Position numbers and translations under genes: made by a program. 64,000 nucleotides of DNA from positions 2,356,001 through 2,420,000 of the forward strand of contig NZ_JAUSYD010000001.1 in the NCBI RefSeq assembly GCF_030816615.1, in the 5' to 3' direction. Source of the stretch: Streptomyces sp. B1I3 (lineage in GTDB: Bacteria > Actinomycetota > Actinomycetes > Streptomycetales > Streptomycetaceae). The notes beneath the pieces were generated by a model. The model had not been told where the DNA came from and did no database searches. It saw nothing but the letters and a program-made list of their open reading frames with translations. Below are positions 19,407-27,355 of the stretch, one piece after another. Position 1 is the first letter of the stretch, and each line of letters begins with the position of its first letter.

Positions 19407-20747
19407 ATGTCCCACATTCCGCAGGAGCGCCGCGTCGTCACTGCCATTCCCGGCCCGAAGTCGGTCGAGCTGCAGGCTCGCCGTGTCGCGGCGGTCGCCG
19501 CGGGCGTGGGGTCCACGCTGCCGGTGTTCACCGCCCGGGCGGGTGGCGGAATCATCGAGGACGTGGACGGCAACCGGCTGATCGACTTCGGTTCCGGCAT
19601 CGCCGTGACCTCGGTGGGCGCCTCCGCCGAGGCCGTCGTCCGCCGGGCCTCGGCGCAGCTCGCCGACTTCACCCACACCTGTTTCATGGTCACGCCGTAC
19701 GAGGGGTACGTCGAGGTCTGCGAGCAGCTCGCGGAGCTGACCCCGGGCGACCACGCCAAGAAGTCGGCGTTGTTCAACTCGGGCGCCGAGGCCGTCGAGA
19801 ACGCCGTGAAGATCGCCCGGGCCTGGACCAAGCGCACCGCGGTCGTCGTCTTCGACCACGGCTACCACGGCCGGACCAACCTCACGATGGCTCTGACGGC
19901 GAAGAACATGCCGTACAAGCAGGGCTTCGGCCCGTTCGCGCCCGAGGTCTACCGCGTGCCGGTGGCGTACGGCTACCGCTGGCCGACCGGCGCCGAGAAC
20001 GCCGGCGTCGAGGCGTCCGCGCAGGCCATCGACGAGATCACCAAGCAGATCGGCGCGGACAACGTCGCCGCGATCATCATCGAGCCGGTCCTCGGCGAGG
20101 GCGGTTTCATCGAGCCGGCCAAGGGCTTCCTCCCGGCGATCGCCCAGTTCGCGAAGGACAACGGCATCGTCTTCGTCGCGGACGAGATCCAGTCCGGCTT
20201 CTGCCGCACCGGCCAGTGGTTCGCCTGCGAGGACGAGGGCATCGTCCCGGACCTGATCACCACGGCCAAGGGCATCGCGGGCGGCCTCCCGCTCTCCGCG
20301 GTGACCGGCCGCGCCGAGATCATGGACGCCGCCCACGCCGGCGGCCTCGGCGGCACGTACGGCGGCAACCCGGTGGCCTGCGCGGGCGCGCTCGGTGCCA
20401 TCGAGACGATGCGCGAGCTGGACCTGAACGGGAAGGCCAGGCGCATCGAGGAGGTCATGAAGGGCCGCCTCGCCGAGATGCGGTCGAAGCTCCCGAACGG
20501 TGACATCATCGGCGACATCCGCGGCCGCGGCGCCATGATCGCGATCGAGCTCGTGAAGTCCGGCACGAAGGAGCCCGACGCGGCCGCCGCGGGTGCGCTG
20601 GCCAAGGCCTGCCACGCCGAGGGCCTGCTGGTGCTGACCTGCGGCACGTACGGCAACGTCCTGCGCTTCCTGCCGCCGCTGGTCATCGGCGAGGACCTGC
20701 TCGGCGAGGGCCTCGACATCCTCGAGCAGGCATTCGCCCAGCTCTGA
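19407..20747 (+). CDS. gabT: 4-aminobutyrate-2-oxoglutarate transaminase
   Basis: The 446-residue class III PLP aminotransferase converts GABA to succinate semialdehyde. The start MSHIPQERR has CAGGAG seven bases upstream. Visible elements are the cofactor loop ALFNSGAEAVENAVKIAR (about 125-142), YHGRTNLTMALTAK, the PLP-aspartate region VADEIQSGFCRTG (about 255) and the Schiff-base lysine in ITTAKGIAGGLP (about 285). The GTYGGNPVACAGALG segment is typical of GabT. It is divergent from the coupling-like ATPase and near PucR and an aldehyde dehydrogenase, consistent with a GABA shunt. Confidence 0.93.
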   Translation: MSHIPQERRVVTAIPGPKSVELQARRVAAVAAGVGSTLPVFTARAGGGIIEDVDGNRLIDFGSGIAVTSVGASAEAVVRRASAQLADFTHTCFMVTPYEGYVEVCEQLAELTPGDHAKKSALFNSGAEAVENAVKIARAWTKRTAVVVFDHGYHGRTNLTMALTAKNMPYKQGFGPFAPEVYRVPVAYGYRWPTGAENAGVEASAQAIDEITKQIGADNVAAIIIEPVLGEGGFIEPAKGFLPAIAQFAKDNGIVFVADEIQSGFCRTGQWFACEDEGIVPDLITTAKGIAGGLPLSAVTGRAEIMDAAHAGGLGGTYGGNPVACAGALGAIETMRELDLNGKARRIEEVMKGRLAEMRSKLPNGDIIGDIRGRGAMIAIELVKSGTKEPDAAAAGALAKACHAEGLLVLTCGTYGNVLRFLPPLVIGEDLLGEGLDILEQAFAQL

Positions 20748-20896
20748 TCCGTGCGAAACCGCCCGGGCGCCATGAGGCGATTTGGGCGGCGATGACCGGT
20801 GCCCGGGTGAGGGCCTGTGAAGAAGGTGTGGGGGGCCGATGGCGGGTTACCTTTGCCGCTGTCGGTCCACCTCCCTCTGACGTACGGTCTTCCCAG

Positions 20897-21706
20897 ATGA
20901 GAGAAACACCGCGCCCGCAGGGAACTGCGGGCGATGCCGGGCCGGATCTCCCCCAGCGCCGTCCCGGTCGTGCCCTGGCGCACACCACTGGAGCTTCGGG
21001 CTCCGGAACTCCTCACCGATCGGATGGCCGCTCGCCCCACACCCCCCGGGGCGCGCGGCACACCGATCCGACCGGCCACCCCGGAACAATCCCCCCTGTT
21101 CCCCGGTGGCCGGTCCCTCTCGTTTCCGCGGTGTCCGCACTGCTGGCGGTCTTCGCCCTGGTGACCTGGCAGGTGCTGGCCGACGGCCCCCTGCTCGGGC
21201 CCGACGAGCGGCTGGGCCTGGCTCTCGCCGGGCGCGGTCCCGCCCGGCTCGCCGACCTCTTCGCCGACCTCGGCAATCCGCAGGTCGCCGGTTCCGCACT
21301 GGTGTGCGCGGCCGTCCTGGCCTGGTTCCGGGGCGCCCGGCGTCCGGCGGTGTACGCCCTCCTCGCCCTGGCGGCCGTACCCGCGCTGGTCGTGCCCCTC
21401 AAGCTGTGGACCGACCGCCAGGGGCCCTTGACGGAGGCGACCGGCTACTACCCGTCGGGTCACACGACCACGGCGGCGGTGGCTTACGGGGCCGCGGCAC
21501 TGCTGCTGTCGCCGTACCTGGCACGGTCGTGGATGACGCTCGCCGCCGCCGCCTCACTGACGGCGGCGACGAGCGCCGGTCTGGTGCTGCGCGGCTACCA
21601 CTGGCCGCTGGACGTGGTGGCCGGCTGGTGCCTGAGCGCGGTGGTGCTGCTCGTGCTCCGGGCCTGTACGGGGACCGGTCGCGGGAATGCTCAGCCGCCG
21701 AAGTAG
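20897..21706 (+). CDS. PAP2 family membrane phosphatase
   Basis: The 269-residue protein has about 70 disordered, Pro/Thr-rich residues followed by six hydrophobic segments. The three phosphatase motifs are visible: KLWTDRQGP (about 178), YPSGHTT (about 195) and LRGYHWPLDVVAGW (about 235), with the catalytic His in the last two. Such enzymes remove phosphate from lipid phosphates such as phosphatidate or undecaprenyl diphosphate. The start at 20897 is uncertain; in-frame codons lie further upstream (to 20792). The stop overlaps the tail of the convergent chitinase fragment by 16 bases. Confidence 0.83.
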   Translation: MRETPRPQGTAGDAGPDLPQRRPGRALAHTTGASGSGTPHRSDGRSPHTPRGARHTDPTGHPGTIPPVPRWPVPLVSAVSALLAVFALVTWQVLADGPLLGPDERLGLALAGRGPARLADLFADLGNPQVAGSALVCAAVLAWFRGARRPAVYALLALAAVPALVVPLKLWTDRQGPLTEATGYYPSGHTTTAAVAYGAAALLLSPYLARSWMTLAAAASLTAATSAGLVLRGYHWPLDVVAGWCLSAVVLLVLRACTGTGRGNAQPPK

Positions 21707-22284
21707 GCGTCGAAGTTCTTCGAGAACTCCCAGTTGCTGAAGCGGTCCCAGTTGATGGACCAGGTCATCAGCCCGCGCAGCCCGGACCAGGTGCCGTGCG
21801 TCTGGTAGGAACCGCAGTCCGTCTTCTTCGTCAGGCAGTTGAGCGCCTTGGTCACCTCGGCGGGTGAGGTGTGGCCGTTGCCCGCCTGGGTGGACGCCGG
21901 GAGGCCGAAGGCGACCTGCTCGGGGCGCAGCGCGGGGAAGACCCTGTTCCGGTCGCCCGCGACGGGGAAGCCGGTGAGCAGCATGTCCGTCATGGCGATG
22001 TGGAAGTCGGCGCCGCCCATGGAGTGGTACTGGTTGTCGAGGCCCATGATGGAGCCGGAGTTGTAGTCCTGGACGTGCAGCAGGGTGAGGTCGTCACGCA
22101 GGGCGTGGATGACGGGCAGGTAGGCGCCGGCGCGCGGGTCCTGGCCGCCCCAGGGACCTGAGCCGTAGTACTGGTAACCGAGCTGCACGAAGAAGGTCTC
22201 GGGGGCCATGGTGAGGACGAAGTCGTCGCCGTACTTGGCCTTGAGCGTCTTCACCGCGGAGATCAGGTTGACGATCACGGGGGT
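21691..22284 (-). pseudogene. GH18 chitinase, C-terminal half separated by the integrated element
   Basis: From the junction core inward the frame reads TPVIVNLISAVKTLKAKYGD, then FVLTMAPETFFVQLGYQYYGSG, LHVQDYNSG and GLMTWSINWD. These are the later strands of a family 18 chitinase barrel, including the MAPE and QDYN active-site region and the final Trp segment. It lacks a start codon, signal peptide and the DxxDxDxE motif, which all sit at 31,919-33,165. Joining the two pieces at the shared core (33165-31919 plus 22276-21691) gives 1,833 bases, exactly 611 codons in frame. The fragment is therefore one half of a gene split by insertion. Confidence 0.92.
22277..22284. other. attL core
   Basis: ACGGGGGT on the + strand. 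Host chitinase sequence lies to the left and element sequence to the right. The matched bases extend weakly to ACGA two bases before the core in both junctions. The true crossover dinucleotide of a serine integrase would lie within this core. Confidence 0.85.
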
Positions 22285-22325
22285 AGTGTGTAAACCCTGA
22301 CAACTCAAGGGGAGGGACACACACC

Positions 22326-23834
22326 ATGGCGAAACCGCAGGTAGACCTACTCGTCCGCAAGTCCAAGGTCGTACGCGAGGGAGAGCGCGCACTGTCGCTG
22401 CGTGCGCAGGAGGACCGGGGCCGACGTTGGGCCGACGACCACGGCTACGACGTCCGGGAGGTATGGAAAGAGAACCTTTCCGCATGGTCCGACATCGAGC
22501 GACCTAAGCAAGACGCCGCCATGGCTGCTGTTCTTGCTGGGGAAGTCTCCGCGCTCTGGTGCTTCGCACTCGACCGATTCAGCCGCAAGGGTGCCGAGTC
22601 CGTAATCCCCCTACTGGGCAAAGCCCGAGTGATTTTTGACTATGAACAACTGGACTCATCCAACGAGCGGGACCGCCAATGGATTCTCCAGCGCAGCGAG
22701 GATGCCCGCGCCTACTCGCAACGCCTCTCCCACAATGTCCGAACCACGAAAACACGGCAGCGCAGCGAGGGACGATGGCTTTCGCAAGCCCCGTTCGGCC
22801 TCAAGGTCGATAAGGCGCGCAAGCTAGCGCCGGACACCGACGAGTACGCCGGGGCTGACTACTCCCCGTGGGAAGTGGTCGTACGGATCTTCACTGATAT
22901 TGCGAACGGGACTTCCTGCCGCGCGTTGGCTCGTGCATTCAATGTCGAGGGAGTCGCGGATATCACGGGCCGCAAGTGGCACGCCGGGGCAATTCGAAAG
23001 ATCGTCATTCACCCAGTCTATGAAGGGTGGCAGGCCATTAATCCCAAGAGGATTGACCCTGTCGCCTACTTGGACGAGACAGGCGCACGCGTCCGCTGCG
23101 TTCCTGACGACGTCGTCCCTCACATGATCAGCGAAGAATTGGCAGCACGCGCACGGCAGGTTCTTTCCGGTCACTTGCTTATGGACCGAACACCGGTGCC
23201 GGGAAGAGCTAGCGCACTGCTGGCCGGGCGGCTTACCTGCGCAGGATGCGGCCGGTCAATGCTCGCAAGCGGAAACTCATACGTATGTCAGACCAACCAA
23301 TCCGGTGGCGACTGTGCGGCCCGCGCTTCCGTATCCCGCGTAACGATCGAAAAGCGCGTAGCCGAACGATGGCTAGCCCGAGTGTCGGCATCCGATCCAG
23401 AGGACCCGCTTATGGCTACGGTCGCGGGGCGCTGGACGGCCCTACAGAAGCCCACGGAAACCCAAGAGCTACGGGAGGCGCGCGCGGCTGTCAGTGAGGC
23501 AGAGGCAACCCTAGGGCGGTTCCATGCGGACGACCGGGCGGGGTTCTATGAGGGCCGTTCCGCCCGGTACCGAATGCCCGCAAAGACCGACGCGGAGAAC
23601 CGACTCACGGCAGCGGAGGAGAGACTAGCCAAGCTGGACACAAAGAGCGTGGATATCACGTTCCTGACAGAAGGCTATGCGGCCCAATACTGGGAAACGG
23701 CAGGGCCAGCACTGAGACGAGAACTCATTGCGACGGCGATTGACCGGGTCCGCGTGAGCAAGGCACCGGGCCGGGGCGTGCGCCTCACGGACGACCGGGT
23801 CCAGATCGAATGGGCCATTACCGAAGACGCGTAG
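22326..23834 (+). CDS. Large serine recombinase (integrase)
   Basis: The 502-residue protein has an N-terminal resolvase domain with the likely nucleophile Ser13 in VRKSK, SLRAQED (about 24-30) and the FALDRFSRKG region (about 79-88). A recombinase domain follows around 150-260 (PFGLKVDK, ITGRKWHAGAIRKIVIHPVYEGW), then a zinc ribbon with CAGCGRSM and YVCQ/GDC (about 303-330). A C-terminal coiled coil runs around 375-430. It starts 42 bases inside attL and reads away from it, the standard position for an integrase acting on this site. It is shorter than phiC31-type integrases but looks complete. Confidence 0.95.
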   Translation: MAKPQVDLLVRKSKVVREGERALSLRAQEDRGRRWADDHGYDVREVWKENLSAWSDIERPKQDAAMAAVLAGEVSALWCFALDRFSRKGAESVIPLLGKARVIFDYEQLDSSNERDRQWILQRSEDARAYSQRLSHNVRTTKTRQRSEGRWLSQAPFGLKVDKARKLAPDTDEYAGADYSPWEVVVRIFTDIANGTSCRALARAFNVEGVADITGRKWHAGAIRKIVIHPVYEGWQAINPKRIDPVAYLDETGARVRCVPDDVVPHMISEELAARARQVLSGHLLMDRTPVPGRASALLAGRLTCAGCGRSMLASGNSYVCQTNQSGGDCAARASVSRVTIEKRVAERWLARVSASDPEDPLMATVAGRWTALQKPTETQELREARAAVSEAEATLGRFHADDRAGFYEGRSARYRMPAKTDAENRLTAAEERLAKLDTKSVDITFLTEGYAAQYWETAGPALRRELIATAIDRVRVSKAPGRGVRLTDDRVQIEWAITEDA

Positions 23835-23849
23835 CACACAGCAAGACAG

Positions 23850-23881
23850 GGGCCCCGTTCGGAGCAATCCGGGCGGGGCCC
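23850..23881 (+). terminator. Terminator after the integrase
   Basis: GGGCCCCG (23850-23857) pairs with CGGGGCCC (23874-23881), followed by TTCGCT, 16 bases past the integrase stop. Confidence 0.8.
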
Positions 23882-24041
23882 TTCGCTATGCCCTAGGAAG
23901 CCGCAGGCGGCCGTGTGAGCGCCTTACGGCCCACAGGTGGCACCGAGTACCGGCGAGCGGGCGCTAGGTCCTTAGACGGGCACGCAGAGCCTTTGGGTGC
24001 GCCGGGAACAGAAAAGGCCGGTTACACAGCGGGCAGGGGGT

Positions 24042-24141
24042 GAGTGTGTCGAGTGCTGGTTTCGAGAACGGTTTTGGGTCAGGGCCTATGTATGTGAGGT
24101 GTAACCAACTTTTGTATTCAGAATCAACACTCAACACACTC
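24042..24141. repeat. 14-bp inverted repeat pair with 72-bp spacer
   Basis: The left copy at 24042-24055 (GAGTGTGTCGAGTG) is matched on the other strand by 24128-24141 with one mismatch. It could be a regulator or recombination accessory site. Confidence 0.6.
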
Positions 24142-24380
24142 TAGAAACAGTAACCCCAGGTCAGAAGGGGTTTAGGGGTGTGTCGTTTTCTCTCGGGCGG
24201 TGCCGAACCCCTCCCGCTGAGTGCGGATTTCGATCCGATGGAATTGCCACCCTTTCGGTCCTATATAACGGTACGGTAACAGTCCCCAGCCAGCCTCGAT
24301 ATTGCGGCGAAATCCATGCGGCGCACTTAACAGAAACGCTCTCTATAGGTGTGGGCATACGAGCGCGTGTCTCGCTCAAT

Positions 24381-24402
24381 CACCTAGGAACGTTCCCAGG
24401 TG
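24381..24402. promoter_or_regulatory. 22-bp palindrome, copy 1
   Basis: CACC and GGTG ends flank the core GGAACGTTCC, with a single mismatched pair in the whole 22 bp. It lies upstream of the structural gene block. Three related copies occur at 27589, 28708 and 30798. Confidence 0.6.
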
Positions 24403-24477
24403 CCCCACATTCTCGCCCGTGCGTTACCGGCTCCCGTCCCCTCTCTTGGCGGTTGAGCTTGCGCATGTGCGGTGTGT

Positions 24478-24537
24478 CCCTCACGGGTGTGGTCCGTTCG
24501 CCCGGCACCCGTGAGGGCCCTTTCTTTTCCCCTTTTG
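24478..24537 (+). terminator. Strong leader terminator upstream of the packaging gene block
   Basis: A perfect 12-bp stem (24478-24489 with 24506-24517) is followed by a pyrimidine run with TTTCTTTT and CCCCTTTT (24518-24537). It ends about 27 bases before the first small gene, so any transcript starting in the leader must pass through it. Confidence 0.8.
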
Positions 24538-24563
24538 TCACAGACCAGAAAGGGGGTTGCTGC

Positions 24564-24734
24564 GTGACTGCCATCTCTCTCTCCCGCTCCCGCTGTCGCA
24601 TCTGTGGCTCACGGTTCCTGGACATCCGCCACGGCGGCATCCCGTCCGAGCACTGTTCGCAGGATTGCAAGCGCGCTGCCGCCCGCATTAGGCAGCGTCG
24701 GCACCGTTCCGGGGGTGTGTCTCAGTGCACGTAA
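24564..24734 (+). CDS. Small zinc-finger protein (56 residues)
   Basis: A GTG start follows an AAAGGGGG ribosome binding region. The protein has a basic C-terminus and two cysteine pairs, CRIC (about 11-14) and CSQDC (about 35-39), likely forming one zinc site. Its frame overlaps the next gene by 10 bases, which suggests coupled translation. Small proteins of this form are common in actinophages, where they are usually unassigned. A DNA- or terminase-binding role is conceivable but not shown. Confidence 0.65.
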   Translation: MTAISLSRSRCRICGSRFLDIRHGGIPSEHCSQDCKRAAARIRQRRHRSGGVSQCT

Positions 24735-24913
24735 TCACCCTTCGCATTGACCGCGAGGTAGCCGCATCGCTACTCGCTGATGATCCGGCCGCATGGGCAA
24801 TCGCCACGGCCTTTATTCGCGGGCAGGCAGCGGACGTAATGGCCGGTCGCCCGACCCCCCTAACTGAACTGCTCGCTGATCTCCGGAGGCTCACGCGTGA
24901 CAACACCAATTGA
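24725..24913 (+). CDS. Small helical protein of unknown function (62 residues)
   Basis: It starts at GTG (24725), overlapping the previous gene, and its end overlaps the next gene by 17 bases. The sequence is Ala- and Leu-rich with alternating charges (REVAASLLADDPAAWAIATAF), probably helical, without a recognised domain. The tight overlaps on both sides support it as a real member of the block. Confidence 0.55.
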   Translation: MHVITLRIDREVAASLLADDPAAWAIATAFIRGQAADVMAGRPTPLTELLADLRRLTRDNTN

Positions 24914-25346
24914 GCCTGTGCCCATGTGCACCGTGGACGACGTAGAGGCCCGAATGGGAACCACGTTTAACGACACCGACCGGCAGATGATTAGTACGGG
25001 CGTTCTCGATATTTCGGCGCTCATCGACCTAGAGGCAGCGTGGACCGACGGTATCCGTCCCGATCCCCTGCCCTATCTGTTCCGCATGATCTCCGCGCAG
25101 GCAGTCATTCGCTGGTTCCGCAACCCCGAGGGATTCCGCTCAGAAATGGCCGGTGAATACCAGTATCAGTACGGCGGCGCGGGTGCCACGTTGGGAAAGC
25201 CGACGCTCACCCCCGAGGAAAAGCAGCAGATCGCGCGCTACCTCGGTCGGGATGGCATTACGTCCGTGTCCGCTGGCGCTGATTTCGACGCTTGCGAACG
25301 CGCGCAGATCGTTCCCGCATTCCGTTCCCGAACCTATTGGGGGTAA
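24897..25346 (+). CDS. Phage head-tail connector-like protein
   Basis: The 149-residue protein starts at GTG within the end of the preceding gene. The helical central part, with LFRMISAQAVIRWFRNPEGFRS (about 62-83), then GEYQYQYGGAGA, resembles the Gp19/Gp15/Gp42 head-to-tail connector family of actinophages, in which a run of helices is followed by a GxxxxxYGG strand. These proteins dock onto the portal ring. The assignment rests on this pattern only. It is upstream of the portal gene with one unknown gene between. Confidence 0.55.
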   Translation: MTTPIEPVPMCTVDDVEARMGTTFNDTDRQMISTGVLDISALIDLEAAWTDGIRPDPLPYLFRMISAQAVIRWFRNPEGFRSEMAGEYQYQYGGAGATLGKPTLTPEEKQQIARYLGRDGITSVSAGADFDACERAQIVPAFRSRTYWG

Positions 25347-25349
25347 TCC

Positions 25350-25913
25350 ATGAGTTTCCTAGATCCGAACGCATCGACCGACGACATTCCGGACGTTGAC
25401 CCGGCCACTTTCGACGCCGAGGACACCGAGCTAGTCAGCCTCGCGGAGCAGCTACGAACGCAGCTTGAAGAGATCGACGGTAAGCGCGCCGATATCTCAA
25501 AGCGTCGCGCCGAGGCAGGCCCGTCCCGCGCTCAGATTCGCGCCGACTTCATGGAAGAGATGAATCTCTTTGATGATGACGACGACCCGATGCCGACCGG
25601 AATTAAGCGCATTCTTGACGGACACGTTAAGGAATGGCAGCGGACTTACCGGGAGCGCGCCCGCGACGGAAAGCTTCCGGTAATTCGAAAGGATGGCGGC
25701 GGCGTTGCTGGTACCGGCGTTGACACTCGCGCGCTGATGGGCGACAAGTTCATGCCTACAGTCACCCGCGAGATTGACGACTGGTTCACCTCTCGGGCCA
25801 ATTCGCGAAACCGCCGGGGTGCCGATGCGGTCAATTACGACTCGGCGCTAGTTGACCGGCTGTATGAGCAGACCCGTACGGGCCGTAACCCAATGACTTC
25901 CGGTGGTGAGTAA
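25350..25913 (+). CDS. Acidic, coiled-coil-containing protein of unknown function
   Basis: The 187-residue protein starts 3 bases after the connector stop and shares one base (TAATG) with the portal start. Residues 25-55 are strongly heptad-like (LVSLAEQLRTQLEEIDGKRADI), and an Asp run (FDDDDDP) is near residue 75. The C-terminal half is polar. The position next to the portal suggests a head-assembly function, for instance a scaffold-like or capsid-adaptor protein, but no motif proves that. Confidence 0.6.
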   Translation: MSFLDPNASTDDIPDVDPATFDAEDTELVSLAEQLRTQLEEIDGKRADISKRRAEAGPSRAQIRADFMEEMNLFDDDDDPMPTGIKRILDGHVKEWQRTYRERARDGKLPVIRKDGGGVAGTGVDTRALMGDKFMPTVTREIDDWFTSRANSRNRRGADAVNYDSALVDRLYEQTRTGRNPMTSGGE

Positions 25914-27355
25914 TGGACGTTTGGCTATCCCCTGACGCCCGCCTCACTCGACCGGACGGCCCCGAGGGTACGGACTCGCCGACAATGGGCCCGGTCCTAG
26001 ACACAATCCTCGGGAAGTACCGGGAGACGTACCCGCGCCTACAGCGGGTGGAGCAGTACCTACACGGCCACCACGCACCGGCGTACATGCCGGAATCTGC
26101 CGCTGACGAGTTCGGCGTATTCCGTGAGCGCAGCGTGAAGAACTTTCTTCCGTTGGTAGTCGATGCGGTCGCGTCGAACCTCTACGTTGACGGGCTCCGT
26201 GCGGCCGGTGGAGGCGACAATTTCCCTGTCTGGGAGTCCTGGGACCGGAACGGCATGGAAGAGGCTCAGACGGCCGTACACCGTGACGCGCTGGCCTATG
26301 GCGAAGCCTATGTGCGGGTCCTTCCTGGCAGCAACGGGCCGGAAATCGAACCGCTCTCCCCGCTGTCCGTCACGGCCCTATTCAAGCGACCAAATGACCC
26401 GTTCCCGATTGCCGCTGCCGTCCACGGAACAACGTTCATTAATGGTGAGCGTCGCGCGACCGTGGACCTGTACGACGACGAGTTTGTTTTCCGGCTTGTC
26501 AGCAAGGAAGAGGGCGACGACCCCGGCGCATCCGACTATGTGGTTGTCGAGCAGCTAGCGCACGGCCTTACGCACTGCCCGATTATCCGTTTCCGGAACA
26601 TGGCGTCAACATCGCCTAACGTCCCCTCGCTCGGGGAGGTTGAGCCGCTGATTCCTATTCAGGATGAGCTAAACAACATCGCGCTTTCCACGAATATCGC
26701 GATTCAATACGGCGCGCATCGTCAGAAGTGGGTAGCGGGTGTCACTCCTCCTAAGGAGGATCAGCACGACGTAGACCTTTGGGGCCGCATCAAGAAGCGC
26801 GCTGTTATGTTCTCGGCGTCGCGGCTGCTGATCTTCCCTGATAAGGACACAAAGACCGGCCAGTTCGACGCCACGGACGTTAAGCCGTATCTCGACGCCT
26901 ACAACAACACCGTTAAGCACCTTGCCTCTATCGGATCGCTTCCCCCGCACTTTATTACCGGGGACATGGTGAACCTTTCGGCCGAGGCTCTAGCGGCTGC
27001 GGAGGAATCGCTACGTAAGAAGGTTCTCGACCGGCAGCGGGCATTCGGTGGAGCGTGGCGGCGCGTGTTCCAGACGGCTGCTGAGCTAATGGGTGTCGTC
27101 CTTCCCGCTGATGCTCAGATCGTTTGGCGCGATTGCACCCCGCGTTCTTTCTCGGCCACTGTGGACGCTCTCGGGAAGATGGTTGCCACGATGGGTGTTC
27201 CGCCCGAGGCAGCGTGGCAGATGGTTCCCGGAATGACTCCGGCACAGCTTGCCGAATGGCGCATCCTCGCCGAGCAGGTGGACCCGGCAACCAAGATGGC
27301 TAACGCACTGGCAAAGTCCGTGATTCCGCCCGAGGTTGAGCCGGTGGCAGCATGA
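25913..27355 (+). CDS. Phage portal protein
   Basis: The 480-residue protein fits the SPP1 Gp6-like portal family found in actinophages. The N-terminal part includes YLHGHHAPAYMP (about 45-56) and KNFLPLVVDAVASNLYVDG (about 75-93). The central wing and stem contain EVEPLIPIQDELNNIALSTNIA (about 240-261) and LASIGSLPPHFITGDMVNLSAEAL (about 336-359). The dodecameric ring forms the DNA entry vertex of a phage head and the docking site for terminase. Full family length and no frameshift are seen, so it could be functional. It overlaps both neighbours, as in an operon. Confidence 0.9.
   Translation: MDVWLSPDARLTRPDGPEGTDSPTMGPVLDTILGKYRETYPRLQRVEQYLHGHHAPAYMPESAADEFGVFRERSVKNFLPLVVDAVASNLYVDGLRAAGGGDNFPVWESWDRNGMEEAQTAVHRDALAYGEAYVRVLPGSNGPEIEPLSPLSVTALFKRPNDPFPIAAAVHGTTFINGERRATVDLYDDEFVFRLVSKEEGDDPGASDYVVVEQLAHGLTHCPIIRFRNMASTSPNVPSLGEVEPLIPIQDELNNIALSTNIAIQYGAHRQKWVAGVTPPKEDQHDVDLWGRIKKRAVMFSASRLLIFPDKDTKTGQFDATDVKPYLDAYNNTVKHLASIGSLPPHFITGDMVNLSAEALAAAEESLRKKVLDRQRAFGGAWRRVFQTAAELMGVVLPADAQIVWRDCTPRSFSATVDALGKMVATMGVPPEAAWQMVPGMTPAQLAEWRILAEQVDPATKMANALAKSVIPPEVEPVAA

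Larger units (their letters stand above)
23882..24563. other. Noncoding leader and regulatory gap of the element
   Basis: About 680 bases without a convincing gene. The long frame that crosses it from 24180 lacks any recognisable domain before the small zinc-finger gene at its end. The gap contains a 14-bp inverted repeat pair, GGTTACAC/GTGTAACC (24020-24027 and 24099-24106), an A/T-rich promoter-like TATATAAC (24262-24269), a 22-bp palindrome and a strong terminator. An origin, cos/pac site or operator region could lie here. Confidence 0.5.

Noticed and set aside
24180..24563. Long reading frame through the element leader
   Set aside because: No domain, no ribosome binding site at its start, and it crosses the palindrome and a strong terminator. 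Only its last 57 codons, from the GTG at 24564, look like a gene.
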